Positions 1 through 8,371 of a DNA stretch of 64,000 nucleotides are shown piece after piece; the stretch's first letter is position 1, and each line of letters opens with the position of its first letter. The stretch is from Candidatus Acetatifactor stercoripullorum. Lineage in GTDB: Bacteria; Bacillota; Clostridia; Lachnospirales; Lachnospiraceae. The notes beneath the pieces were generated by a model. The model saw nothing but the letters and a program-made list of their open reading frames with translations, was not told the DNA's origin and did no database searches. The DNA is taken from positions 156,072 through 220,071 of the forward strand of contig DXGH01000073.1 of NCBI GenBank assembly GCA_019114005.1. The letters run 5' to 3'. The translations under genes and the position numbers were made by a program.

Positions 1-1
1 A

Positions 2-1183
2 AACAGTTACCTGGTGAATATCACTTTTCCGGATGGTGTACAGGGGAATATAGACAAGGTAGTTGCCAACACGAATATTGTGATTGTTAAGACGAAGGAT
101 GGAGAAGTGGCTCCTTTGACACAAAAGAGTTCAGCCTTCACGCAGATTCCGGAGGAAATACAGGGACAGGTGGCAGATATTGCCATCACGGATGAAAGTG
201 TGGCGGCAGTTACAAATTCGGGAGAGGTAGTTGCCTGGGGGAATTCCGGAAAGGGCACGCTGGATGTTCCCGAGGAAATACAGGGGCATGTAAAGGCCAT
301 CACAGGAGGCCGTTATAATTTTGTAGTTTTGTTGGATGATAACCGTCTGATCTCCTGGGGAGACAATACATTCCAACAGACAAGCACGCCCGATGTGGAT
401 GGGGAGATCGTCTCCATATCTTCTGGCTACTACGGCAATTACGCCATAACAGAAAGCGGAGAGGTGCACAGCTGGGGTCTGAAGGGATATCTGATGGGAA
501 CGGATAATCTGGGAAGAGATGTATTCCGCAGATTGCTCCAGGGCGGACGTATGACTATGACAGTGGGCGCCATCGCGGTGGTGATTTCCACTGTGATCGG
601 CATTCTCGTGGGAGGTGTTTCCGGCTATAAGGGCGGCAAGGTGGATAATCTGCTGATGCGTTTTGCAGAGATTGTTTCATCCATTCCCTTTTTGCCATTT
701 GCCATCATTCTCTCATCCATATTAGGAAACAGGATTTCGGAAACTCAGAGAATTATCATGATCATGTTTATTCTGGGCGTGCTTTCCTGGCCAGGCATTG
801 CAAGGCTTGTGCGTGGAAGCGTGCTGGCGGAAAGAGAACAGGAATTCGTTACAGCGGCTAAGGCTTTGGGAGTGAGGGAATTTGGCATTATTTTCCGGCA
901 TATTCTTCCTAACATTATTACAGTAATCATTGTCAATGCAACCCTGGATTTTGCCACCTGTATGCTTACGGAATCCTCACTGTCCTTTATCGGTTTCGGA
1001 GTGACGGAGCCGAATCCTACTTGGGGAAATATGCTGACAGGCTCTCAGAACGCAAAGGTCATTGAGGATTATTGGTGGCGCTGGGTATTTCCTGCGATAA
1101 CACTCGGTATCTGCACCATTAGCATCAACTGCGTGGGTGATGGACTCAGAGATGCGGTTGATCCTAAATCAAATGAAAGGTAG
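2..1183 (+). CDS. OppC/DppC-type ABC permease with RCC1-like repeats (5' partial)
   Basis: The frame is open to the left window edge, so the N-terminus lies outside; the GTG at 14 is only the first start-like codon. Roughly the first 150 residues are RCC1-like beta-propeller repeats, with recurring VVAWG, LISWGDN and VHSWG motifs spaced about 40 residues apart. The rest is an inner-membrane permease of the dipeptide/oligopeptide family: a GTDNLGRDVF motif, several membrane helices and the EAA loop (EFVTAAKALG...) that contacts the ATPase. In this family GTD-LGRD follows the first periplasmic loop, so the RCC1 block probably sits in the extracellular loop after helix 1. It probably imports peptides with OppD and OppF, whose genes follow 8 bp downstream. 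The permease call is firm. Placement of the RCC1 block outside the cell is inference. Confidence 0.85.
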   Translation, partial: NSYLVNITFPDGVQGNIDKVVANTNIVIVKTKDGEVAPLTQKSSAFTQIPEEIQGQVADIAITDESVAAVTNSGEVVAWGNSGKGTLDVPEEIQGHVKAITGGRYNFVVLLDDNRLISWGDNTFQQTSTPDVDGEIVSISSGYYGNYAITESGEVHSWGLKGYLMGTDNLGRDVFRRLLQGGRMTMTVGAIAVVISTVIGILVGGVSGYKGGKVDNLLMRFAEIVSSIPFLPFAIILSSILGNRISETQRIIMIMFILGVLSWPGIARLVRGSVLAEREQEFVTAAKALGVREFGIIFRHILPNIITVIIVNATLDFATCMLTESSLSFIGFGVTEPNPTWGNMLTGSQNAKVIEDYWWRWVFPAITLGICTISINCVGDGLRDAVDPKSNER

Positions 1184-1191
1184 GCGGCGAA

Positions 1192-2190
1192 ATGAGTTTA
1201 CTGGAAATAAAACATCTGCATACCAATTTTAAAACCAAGCGTGGGATTATTAAGGCGGTAAACGATGTGTCTTATTCTCTGGATGAGGGGAAGACTCTGG
1301 GAATCGTGGGAGAAAGCGGAAGCGGCAAGAGCGTTTCCGCCATGAGCATTCTGCGCTTGCTGGATGGTAACGGCTACATCGAAAGCGGCGAAATATACTT
1401 TGATGGAAGAGATATCCGCAAATGTACGGATAAGGAAATGTATCATATTCGGGGCAATGAAATATCAGTTATTTTCCAGGAGCCTATGACTTCCTTAAAT
1501 CCCGTGTTTACTATTGAAAAGCAAATTGGGGAAGTATTCAGAAATCATCAGGGCATGAGCAAAAAACAGGCGTATGAGGCTGCTGCTAAAATGCTGGGAG
1601 AAGTGAAAATCCCTAATCCGGAAAGGGTGGCCAGACAGTATCCTTTCCAGCTTTCCGGAGGTATGCGCCAAAGAGTTATGATAGCCATGGCATTATCCTG
1701 CCGTCCTAAGCTTTTGATTGCAGACGAGCCCACCACGGCTTTGGATGTGACCATTCAGGCACAGATTTTAAAGCTGATGAATGAAATGAAGGAAAAACTG
1801 GGGACTTCCATTTTGTTTATTACCCATGACCTGGGAGTGATCAACGAAATGGCGGACGAAGTTGCCGTCATGTACTGCGGACAGATTGTAGAGAGGGCCA
1901 ATGTTAAGGAGATTTTTATGCCTGGACTCTTTTCCCATCCCTACACGGAGGGGCTTATGACGTCCATTCCCAGGCTGGATACGCCAAAGGGAGAACGTCT
2001 GGAGCCGATTCCCGGTTCGGTTCCCAATCCTCTCTATGCGCCTAAAGGGTGTCGCTTTGCTCCCCGGTGTAAATATTGTCAGGAGAGATGCAAAGCCGAA
2101 GAGCCGGAGCTTTTGCCGGTGGAAGATGGACATCTGGTGAGATGCTTTTATGCAAAAAAGGAGGTGAGGAAGGGTCATGCAGACAAATGA
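1192..2190 (+). CDS. oppD: Oligopeptide ABC transporter ATP-binding protein
   Basis: Cytoplasmic ATPase that powers peptide uptake through the OppBC channel. The 332-residue protein has Walker A GESGSGKS near residue 41, a Q-loop (FQEPMTSLNP), signature LSGGMRQRV, and Walker B LLIADEPTTALDV. It ends with the Cys-rich C-terminal region typical of OppD/DppD (GCRFAPRCKYCQERC). Length matches the family. It starts 8 bp after the permease stop and overlaps oppF by 14 bp, so the genes are translated as one operon. OppD and DppD cannot be separated by sequence alone, so the substrate is unproven. Confidence 0.93.
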   Translation: MSLLEIKHLHTNFKTKRGIIKAVNDVSYSLDEGKTLGIVGESGSGKSVSAMSILRLLDGNGYIESGEIYFDGRDIRKCTDKEMYHIRGNEISVIFQEPMTSLNPVFTIEKQIGEVFRNHQGMSKKQAYEAAAKMLGEVKIPNPERVARQYPFQLSGGMRQRVMIAMALSCRPKLLIADEPTTALDVTIQAQILKLMNEMKEKLGTSILFITHDLGVINEMADEVAVMYCGQIVERANVKEIFMPGLFSHPYTEGLMTSIPRLDTPKGERLEPIPGSVPNPLYAPKGCRFAPRCKYCQERCKAEEPELLPVEDGHLVRCFYAKKEVRKGHADK

Positions 2191-3193
2191 GAAAAAGGTT
2201 TTGCTCCGCATTCAGGACGTGAAGCAGTATTTCCCTATTAAAAAAACACATTTCAGGGAGAAACAGAAATATGTGAAGGCCAACGATGGAATCACGCTGG
2301 ATATATACGAAGGGGAAACCTTCGGGCTGGTAGGAGAGTCGGGGTGCGGAAAATCGACTTTTGGCAGAACCATACTTCAGCTTTATCCGCAGACGCATGG
2401 AGAAATTCTGTATCAGAAGGATGGGGAATGGGTAGACCTGAAGGCTCAGGATAGAGAATCCATGCGGAGCCTGCGTAAAGAGCTGCAGATTGTCTTTCAG
2501 GATCCCTATTCTTCTTTGAACCCCCGAATGACAGTGGGACAGATCATCGGCGAGGGACTGCTTTCTCATGGTATGTTCAAAAGGGGAGACGGCGCCATGA
2601 AGGACTACATTTTTCAGATAATGGAGGACTGTGGTCTTTCCACTTATATGTTTGGACGCTATCCCCACCAGTTTTCGGGAGGACAAAGACAGAGGATCGG
2701 CATTGCAAGAAGCCTTGCGCTTCGTCCCAGGTTTGTAGTATGTGATGAGGCAGTTTCAGCGCTGGATGTTTCCATACAGTCACAAATACTGAATTTGCTC
2801 AGGGACTTGAAGGAAAAAGATAATCTGACCTATCTGTTTATTACGCATGATTTGAGTGTTGTAAAGTATGTCAGTGACAGAATAGGCGTGATGTATCTTG
2901 GAAATCTGGTGGAGGTTTCAGAAACGGGCGAGTTGTTTGAAAACACAATGCATCCCTATACAGAGGCGTTGCTCTCAGCCATTCCCACAACAGATGTAAA
3001 TGACAGAAAAAAAGAAAGGATTTTATTGGAGGGAGATATTCCAAGTCCTGTAAATCCGCCAAGGGGCTGTAAATTCCATACCAGATGCCGTTATTGTCAG
3101 GAAGTGTGCACACAGCAGGAGCCGGAATGGACAAATGTGGGAAAGGGGCATTATGTAGCCTGTCATTTCCCTTTGGGCAGAAAGGAAAAATAA
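2177..3193 (+). CDS. oppF: Oligopeptide ABC transporter ATP-binding protein, second subunit
   Basis: Second ATPase of the peptide importer, forming the heterodimer with OppD. 338 residues, with Walker A GESGCGKS, signature FSGGQRQRIGIARSL, Walker B FVVCDEAVSALDV, and a C-terminal Cys motif (CKFHTRCRYCQEVC) as in OppF/DppF. The start at 2177 lies inside the 3' end of oppD, after an AAGGAGGTGAGGA ribosome site, which indicates translational coupling. A small membrane-protein gene follows after one base. Confidence 0.93.
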   Translation: MQTNEKKVLLRIQDVKQYFPIKKTHFREKQKYVKANDGITLDIYEGETFGLVGESGCGKSTFGRTILQLYPQTHGEILYQKDGEWVDLKAQDRESMRSLRKELQIVFQDPYSSLNPRMTVGQIIGEGLLSHGMFKRGDGAMKDYIFQIMEDCGLSTYMFGRYPHQFSGGQRQRIGIARSLALRPRFVVCDEAVSALDVSIQSQILNLLRDLKEKDNLTYLFITHDLSVVKYVSDRIGVMYLGNLVEVSETGELFENTMHPYTEALLSAIPTTDVNDRKKERILLEGDIPSPVNPPRGCKFHTRCRYCQEVCTQQEPEWTNVGKGHYVACHFPLGRKEK

Positions 3194-3194
3194 G

Positions 3195-3398
3195 ATGCTG
3201 TTCCAGAAAAAGGTGGACCGGGTAATCGACGTAAAAAAATCGGAGGAGGAACTGGAAAACAGACAGGAGGAAAAGCTGGAGCCAAAGGATAAACTAGCCA
3301 TTGCAATCGCAGCACTTCTGGTCTTTGTTCCGGCGCTTCTTCTGGTGATGGCTGTTTTTCTGTTTTTGATATGGCTGTTGTTTTTGCGCCATTTGTAG
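3195..3398 (+). CDS. Small single-span membrane protein, unknown function
   Basis: 67 residues: a charged N-terminal half rich in Glu and Lys, then one strongly hydrophobic helix (about residues 33-62) ending RHL. It starts 1 bp after the oppF stop, so it is probably cotranscribed with the transporter, but no clear ribosome site of its own is visible. I do not recognise a family. It could be a transporter accessory peptide or an unrelated small membrane protein that precedes secG. Confidence 0.6.
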   Translation: MLFQKKVDRVIDVKKSEEELENRQEEKLEPKDKLAIAIAALLVFVPALLLVMAVFLFLIWLLFLRHL

Positions 3399-3435
3399 GG
3401 AAGGGAGCTTTTTGCCCATTTTTGGGAAAAAACGG

Positions 3436-3464
3436 TTGAAAAGATATGCTTTTTATGGTATCAT
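3436..3464 (+). promoter_or_regulatory. Sigma-A promoter upstream of secG
   Basis: TTGAAA, a 17-bp spacer, then TATCAT with an extended TGG just before the -10. It lies 30 bp upstream of secG, in the gap after the opp operon. Confidence 0.6.
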
Positions 3465-3493
3465 GAAAAGCGCTTGACATTAGGAGGTGTAGA

Positions 3494-3733
3494 ATGGAAG
3501 CACTCAGAGTGGTTTTGACAATTATTTTTATATTGATATGTATAGCGCTTACAGTGTTGGTATTGATGCAGGAAGGCAAATCTGCTGGCCTTGGCTCCAT
3601 CAGCGGTGCGGCTGAAACCTATTGGGGCAAGAACAAGGGACGTTCCATGGAGGGACTTTTGGTAAAGATAACCAAGATTTTAGCGGTATTATTTATGCTG
3701 GTTGCGGTCATACTGAATCTTAACGTATTTTAA
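3494..3733 (+). CDS. secG: Preprotein translocase subunit SecG
   Basis: 79-residue SecG of the SecYEG protein-export channel. It has two membrane helices (about residues 4-25 and 55-76) joined by the conserved loop with LMQEGKSAGLGSISG and a downstream YWGKNKGRS. The length is normal for Firmicutes SecG. An AGGAGG site lies 7 bp before the ATG. It has its own promoter and is followed by a strong terminator. Placement just before rnr, smpB and ssrA is the usual Firmicutes order. Confidence 0.95.
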   Translation: MEALRVVLTIIFILICIALTVLVLMQEGKSAGLGSISGAAETYWGKNKGRSMEGLLVKITKILAVLFMLVAVILNLNVF

Positions 3734-3742
3734 TCACGTAAG

Positions 3743-3774
3743 AAAAACACTCTTGTGACAAAGAGTGTTTTTTT
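3743..3774 (+). terminator. Rho-independent terminator after secG
   Basis: A 12-bp stem (AAAAACACTCTT with AAGAGTGTTTTT) around a 6-nt loop, followed by T residues. It separates secG from rnr. Confidence 0.85.
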
Positions 3775-3803
3775 ATGCGGGCAGGAAGCCATAAGGAGTA
3801 TTC

Positions 3804-5993
3804 ATGAACAGCGGGATGGAAATAAGGGAAAAAAGGAAAAAAATCATCTGTGATCTGGTGAATGACGACCTCTATGTGCCTATGAAGGAAAAGGAGCTTG
3901 CCATGTTCCTTCAGGTGGCTGCGGAGGACAGACAGGAGCTGAAAAGCATCCTGATGGAGCTTTTGGCGGAAGGCAGGCTGATGCTGACCAACAAGGGAAA
4001 ATACGTGAAGTCCAACGGAAGAGTTTTCACAGGCACCTTTGTCGGAAACGCCAAGGGCTTTGGCTTTGTGAGGATAGAGGGCAGGAAAGAGGATCTTTTT
4101 GTGCCCGAGGACAAGGTGAATGGAGCTTTTCACAGGGATACGGTGCAGGCAGCCCTTTTGGAGAATCCAAAGGGAAGGCGCCAGGAGGCCCAGGTGATCC
4201 GGATTCTGGAAAGAGGCATGAAGCAGGTGGTGGGCACCTATGAGCGGACCCGGAATAATTTTGGCTTTGTGATACCGGACGACACAAAGCTGGCCCAGGA
4301 TATTTATGTGCCAAAGGAGCATTCCAAGGGGGCTGTGAGCGGACATAAAGTGGTGGTGGAGATCACAGGCTATGGCACAGACAAAAAAAGTCCGGAGGGC
4401 CGCATTATTGAGATTCTGGGCCATAGAAATGATCCGGGCGTTGATATTATGTCCATCGTGCGTGGATATGAGCTTCCTGTGGAATTTGGCGAAAAGGTGA
4501 TGAATCAGGCGCTGCGTGCGGCGAAGGAGGTGTCTGAGGCGGATAGGGCCGGGCGCAGGGATCTGCGAGATGTGGTTATGATTACCATTGACGGAGAGGA
4601 TGCCAAGGACTTAGACGATGCCGTGAGTGTGAGCTTTGACGGAAGCTGTTACCATCTTGGAGTTCACATTGCGGATGTGGCAAACTATGTGCAGGAAAAT
4701 TCCGCGCTGGACCGGGAGGCACTGAAAAGAGGCACCAGTGTGTATCTGGCAGACCGGGTGATTCCCATGCTTCCCCATGCCCTTTCAAACGGCATCTGTT
4801 CTCTGAATGAGGGAGCAGACAGGCTGGCTTTAAGCTGTCTTATGCGCATTGACCTTTACGGGGAAATTCTCGACTATGATATCTGCGAGTCGGTGATCCG
4901 TGTAGACCACCGTATGTCCTATACACAGGTGAAGAATATACTTGCCGATGAGAAAATTTTGAAAACAGAGGCGTATCAGAAATATGCTGATCTATTGCCT
5001 ATGCTGCGGCAGATGGAGGAGCTGGCGGCAGCGCTCCGCTCCAAGCGAAGGAAGAGAGGCGCCATTGATTTTGATTTTCCGGAATGTAAGATACTGCTTG
5101 ACGGGGAAGGTCATCCTGTGGACATAAAGCCCTATGAGCGGAATGTGGCCACCAATATCATTGAGGACTTTATGCTGGCTGCAAACGAAACCGTAGCCCA
5201 GCATTTCTACTGGCTGGAGGTGCCTTTTTTGTACAGAGTCCACGATGTGCCGGATGCAGAGAGGATTCAAAGGCTTTCCACCTTTATCAATAATCTGGGG
5301 TATTATATCAAGGCTGTTGGCAGAAATGCAGGCAAGGTAAGCGGGGGAGAAGTGCATCCCAAGGAAATTCAAAAGCTGCTTGACAAAATTGCAGGCACTC
5401 CCGAGGAGGCCATGATAAGCCGCCTGGCTCTTCGCAGCATGAAGCAGGCGAAATACAGCGTGGAGAGCAGTGGGCATTTTGGACTGGCCTGCCGCTTTTA
5501 CAGTCATTTTACCTCGCCCATCAGACGTTACCCGGACTTACAGATTCACCGTATTATCAAGGATCAGCTCCGGGGAAGGCTGGGAGAAGAGAGGACAGCC
5601 CATTACCGGGAGATTCTCCCGGAGGTGGCAAGTCATTGCTCCGATATGGAACGCAGGGCAGACGAAGCAGAGCGGGAGACGGACAAGCTGAAGAAGGCAG
5701 AGTATATGAAGGAAAGAACCGGACAGTGCTTTGACGGCATTATATCCGGCGTGACAGGCTGGGGAATCTATGTGGAGCTTCCCAACACTGTGGAGGGACT
5801 GGTTCATGTATCCAAGCTCCCCGGGGATTATTACTATTACAAGGAGGATGCCTTTGAAATGGTGGGCGAGGCTACCGGAAGAACCTTTAAGCTTGGAATG
5901 CCGGTGAGAGTCCGCGCATCAGGGGTAGATATCATGACAAGAACCATTGATTTTTCTTTGGTGGAGACGAAAGAGGAAGAATATAACGAGTAA
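3804..5993 (+). CDS. rnr: Ribonuclease R
   Basis: 729-residue 3'-to-5' exoribonuclease of the RNase II/R family. It degrades structured RNA and works with tmRNA-SmpB in clearing non-stop mRNAs. Visible features: an N-terminal winged-helix region, cold-shock domains (GFGFVRIEG, NNFGFVIPDD), the RNB catalytic domain with TIDGEDAKDLDDAVS that supplies the metal-binding aspartates, HFTSPIRRYPDL, and a C-terminal S1 domain (FDGIISGVTGWGIYVEL). Start chosen at ATG 3804 after AAGGAG. smpB follows 13 bp after the stop. Confidence 0.96.
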   Translation: MNSGMEIREKRKKIICDLVNDDLYVPMKEKELAMFLQVAAEDRQELKSILMELLAEGRLMLTNKGKYVKSNGRVFTGTFVGNAKGFGFVRIEGRKEDLFVPEDKVNGAFHRDTVQAALLENPKGRRQEAQVIRILERGMKQVVGTYERTRNNFGFVIPDDTKLAQDIYVPKEHSKGAVSGHKVVVEITGYGTDKKSPEGRIIEILGHRNDPGVDIMSIVRGYELPVEFGEKVMNQALRAAKEVSEADRAGRRDLRDVVMITIDGEDAKDLDDAVSVSFDGSCYHLGVHIADVANYVQENSALDREALKRGTSVYLADRVIPMLPHALSNGICSLNEGADRLALSCLMRIDLYGEILDYDICESVIRVDHRMSYTQVKNILADEKILKTEAYQKYADLLPMLRQMEELAAALRSKRRKRGAIDFDFPECKILLDGEGHPVDIKPYERNVATNIIEDFMLAANETVAQHFYWLEVPFLYRVHDVPDAERIQRLSTFINNLGYYIKAVGRNAGKVSGGEVHPKEIQKLLDKIAGTPEEAMISRLALRSMKQAKYSVESSGHFGLACRFYSHFTSPIRRYPDLQIHRIIKDQLRGRLGEERTAHYREILPEVASHCSDMERRADEAERETDKLKKAEYMKERTGQCFDGIISGVTGWGIYVELPNTVEGLVHVSKLPGDYYYYKEDAFEMVGEATGRTFKLGMPVRVRASGVDIMTRTIDFSLVETKEEEYNE

Positions 5994-6006
5994 AGAGGTG
6001 TGAGGA

Positions 6007-6483
6007 ATGGCAAAGGGAAAAGATGCGCAGAAGGTGGCTGCGAACAATAAAAAGGCATTCCATGACTATTTTATAGATGAAACCTATGAGGCGGGCATTG
6101 CCCTTCACGGTACGGAGGTAAAATCCCTGCGCATGGGGAAATGCAGCATAAAGGAAGCCTTTATTCGCATTGAGAACGGAGAAGTCTTTGTTTATGGAAT
6201 GCACATCAGTCCCTATGAAAAGGGGAATCTCTTTAACAAGGATCCCTTAAGGGTAAAAAAGCTTCTGCTTCACAAGTATGAGATCAACAAGCTGGCGGGA
6301 AGGGTGGCGGAAAAAGGCTACACACTGGTGCCGCTGCAGGTTTACTTTAAGGACGGAAGAGCCAAGGTGGAGATCGGCCTGGCAAGGGGCAAAAAGCTTT
6401 ATGATAAACGCCGGGACATCGCAAAGAAGGATCAGAGAAGAGAGGCGGAAAAGGAATTTAAGATGAGTGGCAAATTCTATTGA
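6007..6483 (+). CDS. smpB: SsrA-binding protein SmpB
   Basis: 158-residue SmpB. It binds the tRNA-like domain of tmRNA and delivers it to stalled ribosomes for trans-translation. Conserved blocks are [18 protein letters not shown] near the N-terminus, [18 protein letters not shown], a central HISPYEKGN, and a C-terminal [18 protein letters not shown] basic tail. The start has a GAGGTGTGAGGA ribosome site. It sits between rnr and ssrA, so three parts of ribosome rescue are adjacent. The TGA stop overlaps the -35 of the ssrA promoter. Confidence 0.97.
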   Translation: MAKGKDAQKVAANNKKAFHDYFIDETYEAGIALHGTEVKSLRMGKCSIKEAFIRIENGEVFVYGMHISPYEKGNLFNKDPLRVKKLLLHKYEINKLAGRVAEKGYTLVPLQVYFKDGRAKVEIGLARGKKLYDKRRDIAKKDQRREAEKEFKMSGKFY

Positions 6484-6508
6484 CTTATTGTCAAAATTCT
6501 TCTATACT
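6480..6508 (+). promoter_or_regulatory. ssrA promoter
   Basis: TTGACT, a 17-bp spacer, then TATACT. The -35 overlaps the last base of the final smpB sense codon and its stop codon. The mature tmRNA 5' end lies about 46 bp downstream of the -10. Confidence 0.65.
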
Positions 6509-6553
6509 AACAGCGAAAGAAAATCTTTACGGAAAAATCCGGAGAGTTTGCTC

Positions 6554-6934
6554 GGGGTAGTAAAGGTTTCGACAGGAGTCTTGCAGCTGGAGAAGCTATC
6601 CGTTGTGACACGTTAATCACAAAATTAAACTAAACGCTGAAGATAATACTCAGTTAGCATTTGCAGCGTAATTGCTGTGAATGACGCTGCCTTAGGCAGC
6701 TTGTCCGCTCCGGGGCACTCACACCTCGGAATCCGGGCATCAACCATGTGAGAAACGACATGCGTTAAGCTTTGCGCGCATGGGCGTAAAATGAAGCTAC
6801 CAAATGGAGCAGGCTGTTCGTTTCCTGCCCCAGGCGGGAACAGGCCGGGGAAAGCCCGGCCAAGATAACGGACTATGATAGTAGAAGGACAGGGAATGGG
6901 CTTTTGGACACGGGTTCGACTCCCGTCTACTCCA
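6554..6934 (+). ncRNA. ssrA: Transfer-messenger RNA (tmRNA)
   Basis: 381-nt tmRNA. The 5' acceptor strand GGGGTAG pairs with CTACTCC at the 3' end, and the T-arm carries the GGTTCGACTCCC consensus. The tag-coding frame starts with a resume GCT and encodes AEDNTQLAFAA followed by TAA, ending in the hydrophobic degradation signal typical of ssrA tags. CCA is not encoded. Several pseudoknot-like stems separate the tag from the 3' part. The last 22 nt of the gene lie in the 27-bp attachment repeat, so the prophage restores the gene at attL. Confidence 0.97.
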
Positions 6935-6939
6935 TTCTG
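6913..6939 (+). repeat. attL, 27-bp core repeat at the ssrA 3' end
   Basis: Starts GGTTCGACTCCC (tmRNA T-arm), runs through the acceptor strand CTACTCC and ends ATTCTG. Identical to 61403-61429. Confidence 0.93.
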
Positions 6940-6980
6940 GAACCCGCATTTTATACGGGTTCCAAGGAATACAAAATGAA

Positions 6981-7001
6981 AGGTACTCACAAAGGTACTC
7001 A
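6981..7001 (+). promoter_or_regulatory. Candidate integrase arm-binding sites, left end
   Basis: AGGTACTCA occurs at 6981-6989 and again at 6993-7001, 12 bp apart in the same orientation. The same motif pair occurs at 61330-61348 next to attR. Paired direct repeats near both attachment cores are typical of arm-type sites of tyrosine integrases. Function is inferred. Confidence 0.6.
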
Positions 7002-7049
7002 AACATAAAAACACAGGAAAGGAGAACCCTGTGCAAGTGCTGCTAAAGA

Positions 7050-7080
7050 TAAATCGACCACAAATCGGTTTATTTTTTTT
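7050..7080 (+). terminator. Rho-independent terminator near attL
   Basis: TAAATCG pairs with CGGTTTA across a 9-nt loop, followed by eight T residues. It lies 115 bp past ssrA in phage DNA and probably now terminates ssrA transcription. A separate hairpin without a T-run (GGAACCCG with CGGGTTCC) sits at 6939-6963. Confidence 0.7.
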
Positions 7081-7336
7081 GCAAATATTCTTTAAAAAAT
7101 CTGAATAAATGATTTTGAGACGATTGGCAATGCGAATTTTTTAAGCAGATAGGGCAGGAGAATAACAGAAGTTTGTACGGCATTGGTATAAAAGCCTCTG
7201 TGGGAGCCCTGAATGGCTCTATTTTGATTTTATGGCTTTTGACGATAAAAATTACCAATAGAACATAAAGACGGCTTAAATTTGATTTTGCGGGGTCAAC
7301 ATATATTTGTCAAAGTGCACACGAAGAGGGGCGGGC
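7081..7336. other. Gene-free left end of the prophage
   Basis: AT-rich stretch with no reading frame that has a ribosome site. A GC-rich hairpin (GGGGCGG with CCGCCCC) at about 7327-7346 is followed rightwards by GCTTTTT and may act as a terminator between ssrA and the leftward gene at 7337. I see nothing else. Confidence 0.5.
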
Positions 7337-7597
7337 TTACCGCCCCCGCTTTTTCGCATATGCCATTAAAATACTTTTTACAGCCGCCTTTGCCGCTTCA
7401 ATCTTTGACACATCCGGCATTTTATCCAATTCCCGGATAAGAACAACCTGCCCCCATTTGATTTCGAGAGACCAATGCCGCCGCACGTCTGATAACTTTT
7501 CAAAGTTTCTAATGAAATAGCCGTCTTTGTCGCAGGCGGAGTATTTAAAACCGTTTATGCCGCGTCTGACCTTGATTATAGTTGGCTGTCTGCTCAT
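7337..7597 (-). CDS. Phage hypothetical protein (86 aa), leftward
   Basis: Small basic protein beginning MSRQPTIIKVRR and ending AYAKKRGR. Both ends are rich in Lys/Arg and no known motif is visible. Accepted as real because AAGGAGG lies 6 bp before the ATG on the minus strand and the frame is uninterrupted. It points towards attL, opposite to the late genes, so it may belong to a lysogen-expressed pair with the leftward gene at 7733. No function is proposed. Confidence 0.65.
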   Translation of the reverse strand: MSRQPTIIKVRRGINGFKYSACDKDGYFIRNFEKLSDVRRHWSLEIKWGQVVLIRELDKMPDVSKIEAAKAAVKSILMAYAKKRGR

Positions 7598-7732
7598 GTG
7601 TTCGCCTCCTTATCATTATCATTTATTTGGAAATCCGCTTGCGGGTCGTGAGCCTCGCCGACTGTATTGGACAAGCAGAGATTTTAAAAGCCGCCGGTAG
7701 TGATCTGGCGTGTATCCTCTGCGGCGGCTGCA

Positions 7733-7957
7733 TTAAAGCCTGAATGTTGCAGTTGAATAAGTCCTCCCGTAAGACACAGGGCACCCGATGCTTTCCAAAA
7801 ATATTTCCGCGTTGTATGAGGAATCATCAAGTCCAAGACGCACATGGCCATTCTGGAGAAGTCGCAGAAGCAATTTAGCTTCATAATACATTCCATGCCT
7901 AGTGAATTCTATGTGCTTTTCCATTATCTTGTATTTTCTGATGTTTCTCTTTATCAT
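7733..7957 (-). CDS. Phage hypothetical protein (74 aa), leftward
   Basis: Begins MIKRNIRKYKI. The start at 7957 was chosen over the ATG 15 bp upstream because GGAGGT lies 5 bp before it. Basic N-terminus, then a stretch with HGMYYEAKLLLRLLQNGHVRLGL. No family recognised. It shares direction with the gene at 7337, and together they may be transcribed from near 8160. Confidence 0.5.
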   Translation of the reverse strand: MIKRNIRKYKIMEKHIEFTRHGMYYEAKLLLRLLQNGHVRLGLDDSSYNAEIFLESIGCPVSYGRTYSTATFRL

Positions 7958-8171
7958 TTTTACCTCCATCATCTGACATAAAAATATTGTAAAACTTTTT
8001 AATGCCCCTTGCCATTCATTCCGGCATTCCGCTGTCTTTTCTATTTTCGGAGAGGAACCAGATATTCAGTGCTCTCATCTCAGAATTTGTGAGGATTTTC
8101 ATTTAATTTTTCCAGGGCGCATCTTGTCATTTCTATGCCTCCAATTCCTTTATCTGTTAAAATAATAATAA
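7958..8171. other. Intergenic stretch with a possible broken leftward mini-ORF
   Basis: On the minus strand a GGAGG site precedes an ATG at 8130. It opens a 16-codon frame to a TGA at 8080-8082, and the same frame continues after that stop for 12 more codons to a TAG at 8041-8043. This could be a 30-codon gene with a nonsense mutation, or chance. Nothing else is supported here. Confidence 0.3.
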
Positions 8172-8360
8172 CACTTAATAAGTGATATTTCAATAAGAAA
8201 TTTAATGAAAACACTTAATAAGTGAATTTTTGGAACATTTACTAAAAACATTGTCAATGTATTTGTTAAAAGTTGTTAATAATGCACTTAATAAATGATT
8301 GTTGACAAATAAATATAGACAATGTTATTATTAAGTCAGTAATAAATACACTTATTAAAG
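8172..8360 (+). promoter_or_regulatory. Operator cluster for the RHH regulator
   Basis: The dyad CACTTAATAAGTG occurs perfectly at 8172-8184 and 8212-8224. A variant (CACTTAATAAATG) lies at 8285-8297, and half-sites lie at about 8326-8337 (over the -10) and 8349-8360 (just before the ribosome site). Short dyads repeated around a promoter fit a ribbon-helix-helix protein repressing its own gene. Confidence 0.65.
8302..8331 (+). promoter_or_regulatory. Promoter of the RHH regulator
   Basis: Consensus TTGACA, an 18-bp spacer, and TATTAT with TGT immediately before it. It is embedded in the operator cluster. Confidence 0.65.
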
Positions 8361-8371
8361 GCGGTGAATAT

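Noticed and set aside
6625..7036. Long leftward frames across ssrA
   Set aside because: They are antisense to tmRNA, have no ribosome site, and the tmRNA evidence is decisive.
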